Shown piece after piece: positions 18,675 to 27,270 of a stretch of DNA of 64,000 nucleotides. The translations under genes were made by a program, and so were the position numbers. The stretch comes from Streptomyces sp. NBC_01478. GTDB taxonomy: Bacteria > Actinomycetota > Actinomycetes > Streptomycetales > Streptomycetaceae. The DNA is taken from assembly GCF_036227225.1 (NCBI RefSeq), contig NZ_CP109444.1:806001-870000 (forward strand), written 5' to 3'. Below the pieces are notes generated by a model, which saw only the letters and a list, made by a program, of their open reading frames with translations, ran no database searches and had not been told where the DNA came from. The stretch's first letter is position 1. The number at the start of each line of letters is the position of its first letter.

Positions 18675-18705
18675 TTGGATCCACTTCCATGATATCCGCA
18701 TCCAA
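18675..18705. promoter_or_regulatory. TTGGATCCA operator upstream of the cyclase operon
   Basis: TTGGATCCA (18675-18683) and a second ATCCAA half (18700-18705) lie between the divergent GntR and cyclase genes. They immediately precede the ribosome site (AGGAGAG) of the cyclase. The core matches the sites at 3896 and 4941. Repression of the catabolic operon and autoregulation of the GntR gene are both possible. Confidence 0.6.
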
Positions 18706-18717
18706 TAGGAGAGCCGC

Positions 18718-19371
18718 ATGATTCCGGACTTCGCCAAGGCGATCGACGTGTCCGTTCCCATCCATCCCGGCATGCTGCACTGGGGCCGCCGGCCCGAGGT
18801 GGAGATCGTCGAGTCCCGCACCGCCGGCGACCCGTCCAACGTGAGCCGCTGGCGGATCGGCGCCCACACCGGCACCCACATCGACGCTCCGGCCCACTTC
18901 ATCGACGGCGGCAAGACGGTCGACCGGCTCGACCTGTCCGCCCTCAACGGAACCGCGCGCGTCCTCGACCTGACCCACGTCAAGGAACAGATCACCGCCG
19001 CCGATCTCGACGCGGCCGGCCTCGGCACGGAGGAGCGGGTGCTGCTGCGCACCAGCAATTCCGAGGGTGTGCTGCGCAGCCCGTGGAAGGCCCGGCAGTG
19101 GGTCGGACTGGCCCCGGACGGCGCGGAACGGCTCATCGAGGCCGGGGTGCGCACCGCGGGCATCGACTACCTCAGCATCGAGGCCGTCGCTTACACCACC
19201 CACTGGGAGACGCACCAACTCCTGTGCGGAGCCGACGTGTTGATCCTGGAGGTCGTCGACCTCCTGCACACGCCCGCCGGGGTCTACGACATGATCTCCC
19301 TCCCCCTGCCCCTCCAGGGCGCCGAGGCCGCACCCTCGCGCACCGTGCTGTTCCCGAGGGACGAGGCATGA
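18718..19371 (+). CDS. Cyclase-family metal-dependent hydrolase (kynurenine-formamidase-like)
   Basis: The product is 217 aa. HTGTHIDAPAHFIDGGKTVD is the HxGTHxDxPxH metal motif of the cyclase/KynB superfamily, whose members hydrolyse N-formyl or other amide bonds. Further blocks are IDVSVPIHPGM at the N-terminus, LLRTSNS and GIDYLSIE. AGGAGAG six bases upstream fixes the ATG. It is the first gene of the second operon of the island, directly behind the GntR operator. Probable action: hydrolysis of an amide or formamide intermediate, possibly after ring cleavage. The true substrate is not evident. Confidence 0.88.
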   Translation: MIPDFAKAIDVSVPIHPGMLHWGRRPEVEIVESRTAGDPSNVSRWRIGAHTGTHIDAPAHFIDGGKTVDRLDLSALNGTARVLDLTHVKEQITAADLDAAGLGTEERVLLRTSNSEGVLRSPWKARQWVGLAPDGAERLIEAGVRTAGIDYLSIEAVAYTTHWETHQLLCGADVLILEVVDLLHTPAGVYDMISLPLPLQGAEAAPSRTVLFPRDEA

Positions 19372-20915
19372 CAGCCGCCTCCCCGCTGATCCTGGCCGCA
19401 CCGCACCCGGCGGCGCTGACGGCGGCCCGCCGTGCGGCCGAGCGCGGCGGCAACGCCGTGGACGCGGCGCTGGCGGCGGCCGCCGCCCTCACCGTCGTCT
19501 ACCCCCACCAGTGTTCGCTGGGCGGTGACTTGATCGCCCTCGTCCACGCCCCCGGCGGTTCGGTGCGCGCGATCGTCTCGGCGGGGGCGGCGGCAGAGGC
19601 CGTGGACGTCGAGGCATTGCGCGCCGCCGACCGGCGGATGCCCGCGCAGGGGCCGCACACGGTGACCGTGCCCGGTGTGGTGGCGGGCTGGACCGCGCTC
19701 GCCGAGGCCCATGGCACGCCCGGTGCCCTGGCCGCCGCGCTGCGGGACGCCGCCGAGCTGGCCGAGGACGGGGCCACCGTGTCGGCCGGTCTGGCGCGCG
19801 CCGTCCGCGAACGGGCCCCGCAGATCGCCGCGGACCCCGGGCTCGGCGCGCTGCTGACCGGCCCCGACGGCGTGCCGGTCGGCGAGGGCGATCCGCTGCC
19901 CCAGCCCCGGCTGGCCGCCGTACTGCGCACGCTCGCCGACGATCCGTCGTCCTTCTACCGGGGCGCGATCGCCGAGGCGCTGGCCAACGGGCTGCGCCGG
20001 GCCGGGAGTTCACTCACCGCGGGCGATCTCGCTGCCCATCAGGCGGCGGACGTAGAGCCGTTGACGCTGGACGTGGCCGGAACCCGTTGGTGGACCGCGC
20101 CGCCGCCGAGCCAGGGGGCGAGCCTGCTGGCCGTACTGGAGATCGCCGCCTCGGTGGCGAAACTGCCCGAGCCGGAGCGCACCGGTGTGCTGGCCGCCCG
20201 CTGTCAAGACGCCTCGGCGGCACGGGACTTGCTGCTCGGTGATCCGCTCGGCCCCACCCCCCTCGACCTGGACGGGCTGCTGCACCCGGCCCCGCTCGCC
20301 GGTACGGAGCCTCCCGAACCGCCCTTCCGGCCCGCCGGGGACACCGTCGCGATCACCGCCGTGGACGCGTCCGGGCTGGCCGTCTCCCTGATCCAGAGCG
20401 TCTACCAGACCTTCGGCTCCGGCATCTGCGACCCGGAGACGGGCATCGTGCTGCACAACCGCGGCTCGGCGTTCAGTCTGCTGCCCGGCCATCCGGCCCT
20501 CATCGGCCCCGGGTTGCGGCCACCGCACACCCTGTGCCCGGTGCTCGGCCGGTCCGCCGAGCTACTGCTCGCCGCCGGTTGCCAGGGTGGCCGGGCGCAG
20601 CCGCAGATCCTCGCCCAGACCGTGCCCGACCTGATGGACCCGGCCGCCGATCCGGCCGCCGTACTGGACCGCCCGCGCTGGGTGATCGGCGCCCGCGACA
20701 TCGGCCACGAGACACAGACACTGCTGGCAGAACCCGCGTCCGTCCCTGCCGTCGCGGGCGCGATCCCGTCGGTGGTTCCGGTCGTCGTAGCGCCGGGCCG
20801 TACCGATCTGGCCGGTCACACCCAGGCCGTACGACTGTCCGCCGGCGGTCGACTGGACGGCGCCTCCGACCCCCGCGCCGACGGCGGCACCACCTTGGAA
20901 GGAAGTTCCCTGTGA
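19368..20915 (+). CDS. Gamma-glutamyltransferase family protein (YwrD-like)
   Basis: The product is 515 aa. The opening APHPAALTAARRAAERGGNAVDAALAAAAAL and YPHQCSLGGDLIALVH match the large-subunit region of gamma-glutamyltransferases. GDTVAITAVDASG contains the predicted autoprocessing and catalytic threonine, T326, in the DT context of YwrD-type proteins. GRAQPQILAQT and PRWVIG lie near the end. No signal peptide is seen, so it is probably cytoplasmic. The start overlaps the preceding stop (ATGA). Beside a glutamine-synthetase-like ligase, it could remove or transfer a gamma-glutamyl group placed on an amine intermediate. Confidence 0.9.
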   Translation: MTAASPLILAAPHPAALTAARRAAERGGNAVDAALAAAAALTVVYPHQCSLGGDLIALVHAPGGSVRAIVSAGAAAEAVDVEALRAADRRMPAQGPHTVTVPGVVAGWTALAEAHGTPGALAAALRDAAELAEDGATVSAGLARAVRERAPQIAADPGLGALLTGPDGVPVGEGDPLPQPRLAAVLRTLADDPSSFYRGAIAEALANGLRRAGSSLTAGDLAAHQAADVEPLTLDVAGTRWWTAPPPSQGASLLAVLEIAASVAKLPEPERTGVLAARCQDASAARDLLLGDPLGPTPLDLDGLLHPAPLAGTEPPEPPFRPAGDTVAITAVDASGLAVSLIQSVYQTFGSGICDPETGIVLHNRGSAFSLLPGHPALIGPGLRPPHTLCPVLGRSAELLLAAGCQGGRAQPQILAQTVPDLMDPAADPAAVLDRPRWVIGARDIGHETQTLLAEPASVPAVAGAIPSVVPVVVAPGRTDLAGHTQAVRLSAGGRLDGASDPRADGGTTLEGSSL

Positions 20916-22858
20916 GCACGCTCGCCCCCGAACCCGTGCCGGCCGACGCACCGCATCCGCTGGACCCGCTCACCGTCACCGAACTCGCCACGGCCGTAGG
21001 GGTGTTGAGAGCAGACACCCGGGTACCCGAGGACTCGCGGTTCTGGGGTATGGCCCTGGACGAGGACCACGCGCGCCGTGCCGCACCCGGGGAGACCCGG
21101 CGGGCCCGCGCGGTGGTGTTCTCCCCCTCCGCGCGCCATGCCTTCGAGGTCGATCTCGAACTCGGCGACAAGCCGCAGACCACCGCCTGGCGGGAGTTGG
21201 ACGTCCGCAGTCCGGGCTGTTCCTCGGAGGAGGCGCGGCAGGCCGCTGCCGCGTGCCGCGCCGACCCGCGGTTCCGTGAGGCGCTCGCGCTGCGCGGTAT
21301 CCACGACGTGTCGCTGGTGATGGTGGACCCGGAGTCGATCGGCGGTTTCGAGCCGCCCGAGTACGCGGGCCGCCGGCTGACCTGGGGCAGCGTCTGGCAC
21401 CGCACCTCCGAGGACGACAACGGCTACGCCCGCCCGGTACAGGGCGTGGTGCCGATCATCGACATGGAGACCATGGAGATCCTGCACATCGAGGACCATG
21501 GCGTGATCCCGCTGTCGGACGAATCGGGCGTGTTCGCGGCCGGAACGGTGGACGAACGACCGGGGCTGAAGCCTCTGGAAGTCGTCCAGCCGGACGGGCC
21601 GAGCTTCACCGTCACCGGGCAGCGGATCGACTGGCAGGGATGGTCGGTCCGGGTCGGCTTCAGTCATCGTGAAGGGCTCGTGCTGCACGACCTCGCCTTC
21701 GCCGCGGCCGGGAAGGGTCCTCGGCAGGTCATCCGCCGTGCGGCCGTCAACGAGATGTACGTCCCGTACTTCGACACCGCCTCCACCCAGTACCGCAAGA
21801 ACTTCTTCGACTGGGGCGAGTACGGCGCGGGCCCGCTCACCAACTCCCTTGCCCTGGGCTGTGATTGCCTCGGTGTCATCCAGTACTTCGACGCGGCGGT
21901 GCTCGGCGGCGACGGCGTCCCCCGGCTCATCCCCAACGCCGTGTGCGTGCACGAGGAGGACGACGGCATCCTCTGGAAGCACCACGACGGCCGCACCGGC
22001 CGTACGGAGGTACGCCGTTCGCGCCGGCTGATCATCTCGGCGTTCGCCACCGTGGCCAACTACGACTACGGCTTCTACTGGTCGCTGTACCAGGACGGTT
22101 CGGTGATGCTGGAGATCAAGATGACCGGCATCCTCTCCGCCACCGGTGTCGAGGAGGACGAGGCGACGCCGTACGCGCGCCGGGTCGCGCCCAACGTCGC
22201 GGTCACCAACCACCAGCACTTCTTCAGCGTCCGCCTCGACATGGCGGTGGACGGCAATCCCAACCGGCTGGTCGAGGTCACCGCCGAGCACGAGCCCGAC
22301 CCGGTGCTCGACCCGTACGGCAACGCGGCCCGCACCGTGCTGCGGCCGATCCTCAGCGAGTCGGAGGGCGCCCGGCGCACCGATCCGTCCCGCGGGCTGC
22401 ACTGGCGGGTGGAGAGCACCGAGTCCCGCAACCGGATGGGCGAACCGACCGCGTACCGCGTGCACTTGGAGAACACGGCGGTGCTGCCGGTGCGCGAGGA
22501 CAGCGTCTGCGCCCGCCGAGCCCCGTTCGTGGGACGTCAGTTGTGGGCCACGGCCTACGACGCGGAGCGGCGGTTCGTCGGCGGCGAGTACCCGAACCAG
22601 GCCGAGCCGGGCGCGGACGGCGTCCACAAGTGGCAGGAGGAGAACCGGTCGTTGGACGGCACGGACCTCGTGCTGTGGGCCACGGTCGGCTCGCACCACT
22701 TCCCGCGCCCGGAGGAGTGGCCGGTGATGCCGGTGGCCAAGGCGCGGCTGCGTCTGGAGCCCGACGGCTTCTTCGACCGCAACCCGGCCCTGGACGTGCC
22801 CGCACCCAACTCCTGCCACACGCCCGGCCCCACGGCGCCGGACCACTGCTGCGGCTGA
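20912..22858 (+). CDS. Copper-containing primary-amine oxidase (TPQ)
   Basis: The product is 648 aa, normal for this family. Y384 in ANYDYGFYW is the topaquinone precursor (NYD/E motif). D288 in VPYFDTAS is the catalytic base. H434 and H436 in NHQHFFSVRLDM are copper ligands, with a third His expected in the VGSHHFPRPEEWPVMP segment. The enzyme oxidises RCH2NH2 to aldehyde, ammonia and hydrogen peroxide. GTG overlaps the upstream stop, and GGAAGG precedes it. No signal peptide is present. It should feed aldehyde to the dehydrogenase at 13439. The C-terminal tail is Cys-rich (CHTPGPTAPDHCCG), which is unusual. Confidence 0.95.
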   Translation: MSTLAPEPVPADAPHPLDPLTVTELATAVGVLRADTRVPEDSRFWGMALDEDHARRAAPGETRRARAVVFSPSARHAFEVDLELGDKPQTTAWRELDVRSPGCSSEEARQAAAACRADPRFREALALRGIHDVSLVMVDPESIGGFEPPEYAGRRLTWGSVWHRTSEDDNGYARPVQGVVPIIDMETMEILHIEDHGVIPLSDESGVFAAGTVDERPGLKPLEVVQPDGPSFTVTGQRIDWQGWSVRVGFSHREGLVLHDLAFAAAGKGPRQVIRRAAVNEMYVPYFDTASTQYRKNFFDWGEYGAGPLTNSLALGCDCLGVIQYFDAAVLGGDGVPRLIPNAVCVHEEDDGILWKHHDGRTGRTEVRRSRRLIISAFATVANYDYGFYWSLYQDGSVMLEIKMTGILSATGVEEDEATPYARRVAPNVAVTNHQHFFSVRLDMAVDGNPNRLVEVTAEHEPDPVLDPYGNAARTVLRPILSESEGARRTDPSRGLHWRVESTESRNRMGEPTAYRVHLENTAVLPVREDSVCARRAPFVGRQLWATAYDAERRFVGGEYPNQAEPGADGVHKWQEENRSLDGTDLVLWATVGSHHFPRPEEWPVMPVAKARLRLEPDGFFDRNPALDVPAPNSCHTPGPTAPDHCCG

Positions 22859-22888
22859 CCGCGCCTCCCCTCCCCCGAAAGGCGTCTC

Positions 22889-24241
22889 ATGCGCGAGGAA
22901 GAGAACACCCGGCTCACCCGGACCGGGCCCGGTACCCCGGCCGGTGAGTGGATGCGCCGCTACTGGCAGCCGATCGCCCTCGGCGAGGAACTCGCGGGCG
23001 CACGACCGCTGGTGGCGCCCAAGGTGATGGGCCAGGACCTGGTCCTGTTCCGCGACGAGGACGGCGAACTCGGTCTCGTCGACCGCGGCTGCCCGCACCG
23101 GGGCGCCGACCTGGCGCTCGGCCGGCTGGAGGACGGCGGGCTGCGCTGCTGCTTCCACGGCTGGCTGTTCGCCCGTGACGGCTCCTGCCTGGACACGCCC
23201 GCCGAACCGGTCGACAGTCCGCTCAAGTCCCGGGTCCGGCTGGGCAGTTACCCGGTCCGCGAGATCAACGGCATCGTCTGGGGCTACCTCGGCCCCGGCG
23301 AACCGCCCGAACTCCCCGCCCTGGACTGCTTCCAGGCGCCCGCCGACCACGCCTTCGCCTGGAAGGGGCTGCTGGAGTGCAACTGGCTCCAGGCCCTGGA
23401 GGTCGGCATCGACCCCGCCCACGCCTCCTACCTCCATCGCTTCTTCCAGGACGAGGACCCCGCCGACAGCTACGGAAAACAGTTCCGCGCCGCCTCCCAG
23501 GGCACCGACCTCCCGATGACGAAGGTCCTGCGCGAGTACGGCCGCCCCGACATCGACGCCGTCCGCACCCCGTACGGCATCCGCCTCACCGCCCGGCGCA
23601 GGCTCGACGGCACGGACACCCAGGGCCTGCCGATGGACGGCAGCCGTACCCATGTCCGCATCACCCACCAGGTGTTCCCGCACGCCTTCCACATCCCGCT
23701 CGACGCGGAGACGGCGATCACCCAGTGGCATGTGCCGATCGACAACAACTCCAGTTACTGGTATGCCCTGTTCACCAGTGTCGGCGGTCCGGTGGACCAG
23801 GACGAGATGCGCCGACAGCGGGTCGGCGCGGTCACCCTGCCCGACTACCGGCCGCGCTTCGGCCGCGCGAACGGCTACGGCTACGACCCGGTGGAACAGC
23901 GCACGACGACGTACACCGGGCTCGGCTTCGACATCAACGTGCACGACCAGTGGGCGGTGGAGGGGCAGGGGGCCGTCCAGGACCGGACCCGCGAGCATCT
24001 GGGCCGCTCCGACAAGGCCATCGTGATGTACCGCCGGATGCTCGGCGAGGCCATCGCCGCCGTCGAGCGCGGCGAGGATCCGCTCCTGGTGCTGCCGGCC
24101 GAGGAGGCGGGCCGGTTGCACGGTCCGGTCGCCCTGGACGGGATCGGCCCGACCGAGGACTGGCAGGAGCACTGGGCCGCCGTCACCGACAAGCAGCGCG
24201 CCGACAGCAGTTGGGCGCAGCCGCTGGGAACGGACGGCTGA
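22889..24241 (+). CDS. Rieske non-heme iron oxygenase, alpha subunit
   Basis: The product is 450 aa. The Rieske cluster motif is CPHRGADL, then CCFHGW 18 residues on. The mononuclear iron site is GIDPAHASYLHR (D..H....H), with a later acidic ligand near the C-terminus. The layout and linked reductase resemble phthalate-4,5-dioxygenase-type (class IA) systems; relatives also perform O- and N-demethylations. GAAAGG precedes the ATG. The electron donor is almost certainly encoded at 25673. Hydroxylation or oxidative N-dealkylation of the island's substrate is the likely reaction. Confidence 0.95.
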   Translation: MREEENTRLTRTGPGTPAGEWMRRYWQPIALGEELAGARPLVAPKVMGQDLVLFRDEDGELGLVDRGCPHRGADLALGRLEDGGLRCCFHGWLFARDGSCLDTPAEPVDSPLKSRVRLGSYPVREINGIVWGYLGPGEPPELPALDCFQAPADHAFAWKGLLECNWLQALEVGIDPAHASYLHRFFQDEDPADSYGKQFRAASQGTDLPMTKVLREYGRPDIDAVRTPYGIRLTARRRLDGTDTQGLPMDGSRTHVRITHQVFPHAFHIPLDAETAITQWHVPIDNNSSYWYALFTSVGGPVDQDEMRRQRVGAVTLPDYRPRFGRANGYGYDPVEQRTTTYTGLGFDINVHDQWAVEGQGAVQDRTREHLGRSDKAIVMYRRMLGEAIAAVERGEDPLLVLPAEEAGRLHGPVALDGIGPTEDWQEHWAAVTDKQRADSSWAQPLGTDG

Positions 24242-24246
24242 GCCGC

Positions 24247-25683
24247 GTGGGATTCATCGAACGGCACGGCCTGTGGACCGCCGAACAGGCCGCCGCCGCA
24301 CGGGAGATACAGGCGCGCGCCGAGAGCGGCGGGATGACGGTGGTGCGGCTGGTCTTCGCCGACCAGCACGGTCTGCTGCGCGGCAAGACCGTCACCCTGG
24401 GCGAACTCACCAACGTCCTGAGCGACGGCACCGGCATCGCCTCGTCCCTGCTCGCCAAGGACACCTCCGGGCGGACCGTGTTCCCGCTCTTCACCAAGGA
24501 GACACCGCTCGGGCTGCCCGAACTGCGCGGCGCCGCCGACATGGTGATGGTGCCGGACCCGCTGACCTTCCGGATGCTGCCGTGGTCGCCGGGCACGGGC
24601 TGGCTGCTGTGCGATCTGCGCTTCACCTCCGGCGCTCCGGTCCCGCTGTGCACGCGCGGGCTGCTGCGCTCGGTCCTCGACCAGACCGACGGGCTGACCT
24701 ACCGCACCGGCCTGGAGGTGGAGTTCCACCTCTTCCGGCTCGACGACCCCCGTCTGGGCCCCGGTGATCAGGGCCAGCCCGGCGCCGCACCCGAGGTCGG
24801 GATGCTGAACCACGGCTACCAGTACCTCAGCGAGCTGCGCTACGACGAACTCGACCCCATCCTCGACATCCTGCGCGCGAACATCGAGGGGCTCGGACTG
24901 CCGTTGCGCAGTCTGGAGGTGGAATTCGGCCCGAGCCAGGTCGAGTTGACCCTCCAGCCCGCCGACGGTCTCGGCACCGCCGACGCGATGGTGCTGCTGC
25001 GCAGCGCCGTGAAGCAGGTCGCCGCCCGGCACGGCCATCACGCCACCTTCATGTGCCGTCCCCATCTGCCCGGCGTGTTCTCCAGCGGCTGGCATCTGCA
25101 CCAGAGCATGGTGCGGGACGGCGTGGGCATCTTCGCGCCGGAGAGCGGCGAACTCACCGCGCCCGGACCGCCGTTGTCGCCGTACGGGACCGCGTTTCTC
25201 GGTGGGCTGCTGCGGCACGCGCGGGCCACCAGCGCGCTCTCCACTCCGACTCTCAACGGTTTCAAGCGCTTTCGCTCCCTGTCGCTGGCGCCGGACCGTG
25301 CGGTGTGGGGAAGCGACAATCGCGGGGCGATGGTGCGGGTGCTGGGTGACGGTCCGTCAAGCGCGCGGCTGGAGAACCGGATCGGGGAACCCGCGGCCAA
25401 TCCCTACCTCTACCTCGCCTCCCAGCTCGCCGCCGGTCTCGACGGGGTCGCGGGCGGCCTCGACCCGGGCCCCGCGGCCGACGAGCCGTACGCCGCCAAC
25501 GCCGAACCCCTTCCCCGTTCGCTGGGCGAGGCCCTCGACGCGCTGGAGGCGGACCAGGCGCTGGCGACCCGCCTCGGCAAGGACTTCGTCTCCTACTACA
25601 CGGGCATCAAGCGCGCCGAGATCGACCGCTTCAGCCAAGAGGTGACCGACTGGGAACAACGGGAGTACTTCCGTGTCTTCTGA
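24247..25683 (+). CDS. Glutamine-synthetase-like gamma-glutamyl-amine ligase
   Basis: The product is 478 aa. LEVEFHLF carries a metal-binding Glu, VEFGPSQVELTL the second-site acids, and GWHLHQSM the nucleotide-site His. NGFKRFRSLSLAPDRAVWGSDNR and ARLENRIGEPAANPYLYLASQ form the ATP and glutamate-binding core. Family knowledge: GlnA3 and GlnA4 of Streptomyces coelicolor glutamylate polyamines and ethanolamine. Context therefore favours glutamylation of an amine over ammonium assimilation. GTG 24247 was chosen as the start; it lies 5 bases beyond the Rieske stop and has no obvious ribosome site, suggesting coupling. The 3' end overlaps the reductase by 11 bases. Confidence 0.9.
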   Translation: MGFIERHGLWTAEQAAAAREIQARAESGGMTVVRLVFADQHGLLRGKTVTLGELTNVLSDGTGIASSLLAKDTSGRTVFPLFTKETPLGLPELRGAADMVMVPDPLTFRMLPWSPGTGWLLCDLRFTSGAPVPLCTRGLLRSVLDQTDGLTYRTGLEVEFHLFRLDDPRLGPGDQGQPGAAPEVGMLNHGYQYLSELRYDELDPILDILRANIEGLGLPLRSLEVEFGPSQVELTLQPADGLGTADAMVLLRSAVKQVAARHGHHATFMCRPHLPGVFSSGWHLHQSMVRDGVGIFAPESGELTAPGPPLSPYGTAFLGGLLRHARATSALSTPTLNGFKRFRSLSLAPDRAVWGSDNRGAMVRVLGDGPSSARLENRIGEPAANPYLYLASQLAAGLDGVAGGLDPGPAADEPYAANAEPLPRSLGEALDALEADQALATRLGKDFVSYYTGIKRAEIDRFSQEVTDWEQREYFRVF

Positions 25684-26659
25684 CCTCGGCTCCCCCCGCG
25701 CGAACACCGAGCGGCTCCTGGTCCGACAGGCCCGCTGGATCGCCCACGAGGTGCTGGAACTACGCCTGACCCGGCCCGCCGGCGGCGCACTCCCGGCCTG
25801 GGAGCCGGGCGCGCACGTGGAGTTGACCCTGCCCTCGGGACTGCGGCGGGCCTACTCGCTGTGCGGGGACGCGGCCGACACCGAGACGTGGACGGTCGCC
25901 GTGCACCGCGCGCCCGACGGGCGTGGCGGCTCCCGGGAGATCCACGAAACCGCCCTGGTGGGGCGGGAGTTGGAGGTGCGTGGGCCGGTCAACCGATTCC
26001 CGCTGGTGCCCGCGCCCGGCTATCTCCTGCTGGCCGGCGGCATCGGCGTCACCCCGCTGCTGCCGATGGCCCGCGAACTCACCGCCCGCGGCCTGCCCTG
26101 GCGACTGGTCCTGGGCGCCCGCGACCGCTCCCGGCTCGTGTACGCCGAGGAGTTGACGGCACTGGGCGGCGACCGGGTGCTGCTCGTCCCGCAGGACGAG
26201 GCGGGCCTCCCGGACCTGGCAGCCGAACTCGCCGCCGCCCCGCCCACCCACGCCGTGTACGCCTGCGGCCCGCAGCCGATGCTCGACGCGGTGACGGCCC
26301 TGTGCCGTACAGCCGCCCCGGCACAGTCACTGCACGTGGAACGCTTCACCGCGGGCGAGGAGGCGGTCCCTGCACAACTCGGCGGGCCGAGCGGGGAGTT
26401 CGAGGTGGTGCTGGCCCGTTCGGGGCTGCGGCTGACCGTGCCCGCCGACCGTTCCGTACTGGACGTCGTCCGGGAGAAGTTCCCGGACGTGCCCTATTCC
26501 TGCGAGGAGGGCTACTGCGGCACCTGCGAGACACCGGTCACGGCCGGACTCCCGGACCATCGCGACACGGTGATCGAGCTGTCCGAACGGCCCACCGCCA
26601 CCTCGATGATGATCTGCGTGAGCCGCTGCCTCTCCCCCGTGCTGGAGCTGGATCTCTAG
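25673..26659 (+). CDS. PDR/VanB-type oxygenase reductase (flavin, NAD, [2Fe-2S])
   Basis: The product is 328 aa. RRAYSLCG binds flavin, LLAGGIGVTPLLPMA and YACGPQPMLDAV bind NAD(P)H, and the C-terminal ferredoxin domain has CEEGYCGTC plus a distal Cys (MICVSRC). The domain order (FMN, NAD, ferredoxin) is that of phthalate dioxygenase reductase and VanB. The GTG start lies inside the ligase gene, and the stop overlaps the convergent Lrp gene by four bases. It supplies electrons to the Rieske oxygenase at 22889. Confidence 0.95.
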   Translation: MSSDLGSPRANTERLLVRQARWIAHEVLELRLTRPAGGALPAWEPGAHVELTLPSGLRRAYSLCGDAADTETWTVAVHRAPDGRGGSREIHETALVGRELEVRGPVNRFPLVPAPGYLLLAGGIGVTPLLPMARELTARGLPWRLVLGARDRSRLVYAEELTALGGDRVLLVPQDEAGLPDLAAELAAAPPTHAVYACGPQPMLDAVTALCRTAAPAQSLHVERFTAGEEAVPAQLGGPSGEFEVVLARSGLRLTVPADRSVLDVVREKFPDVPYSCEEGYCGTCETPVTAGLPDHRDTVIELSERPTATSMMICVSRCLSPVLELDL

Positions 26660-27132
26660 GCGCGGCTCTTCGCCAGCCGCCGCAGCAGAGCCCGGGGGCG
26701 GTACGGGATGACCTCGGCCAAGGAGATGGCGGTGCTGGTCCGGTCGACTCCGTCGATGGCGAGGATCGCCTTGGTGACGCGGTGCAGGTCCGCGGTGTCC
26801 TTGGCGACGACGTGCGCGAGGAGGTCGGCGTCGCCGGTCGTGTAGTGGACCTCGATGACTTCGGGGAGGTCGAGCAGGCCCTCGTGGACGCTCTCGGGCT
26901 CGGCCTGGCTCACCGCGAGCGACATGAACGCGACCAGGCCGTAGCCGAGGGCGGCGGGGTCGACGCGTCGGCTGACGGGCTTGAGCACATCGTCGGCGGC
27001 CATCCTCCGCAGCCGGGCGTGCACGGTGTTCCGGGCCACACCCAGTGTCTGGGCGAGGGCGAGGATCGTCGCGTCCGGGTCGTCGTCCAGGGCCAGGATG
27101 ATCCGGGCGTCCAGGGGGTCCATCAGAGTCAT
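26656..27132 (-). CDS. Lrp/AsnC family transcriptional regulator
   Basis: The product is about 158 aa. An AsnC-type helix-turn-helix (LDARIILALDDDPDATILAL, then GVARNTVHARLRRM) is followed by a RAM/Lrp ligand domain (ALGYGLVAFMSLAV, VIEVHYTTGDADLLAHVVAKD). Such regulators usually sense amino acids. Three in-frame ATGs lie close together (first bases at 27141, 27132 and 27123) and none has a strong ribosome site; the middle one is used. It is convergent with the island's last gene and divergent from an MFS transporter, its most likely target. Confidence 0.9.
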   Translation of the reverse strand: MTLMDPLDARIILALDDDPDATILALAQTLGVARNTVHARLRRMAADDVLKPVSRRVDPAALGYGLVAFMSLAVSQAEPESVHEGLLDLPEVIEVHYTTGDADLLAHVVAKDTADLHRVTKAILAIDGVDRTSTAISLAEVIPYRPRALLRRLAKSRA

Positions 27133-27270
27133 GGTGTGCATTTTGCCATCGAATTCCCGCCTGACTGAGCACCTGTCGCAGTGGATCGAGCCTGTATTGC
27201 GCGGCTGTCCTGTCCTGTGGTCAAGGTGGTGGGGAATTCCCCTCTCCACCGTGATGAAGGACCGCCCGCC

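Noticed and set aside
20816..24172. Very long minus-strand open frame (1118 codons) antisense to the amine oxidase and Rieske genes
   Set aside because: It is the antisense shadow of two clearly identified genes; its Arg/Gly/Ala/Val-rich, family-less translation is typical of high-GC shadow frames.
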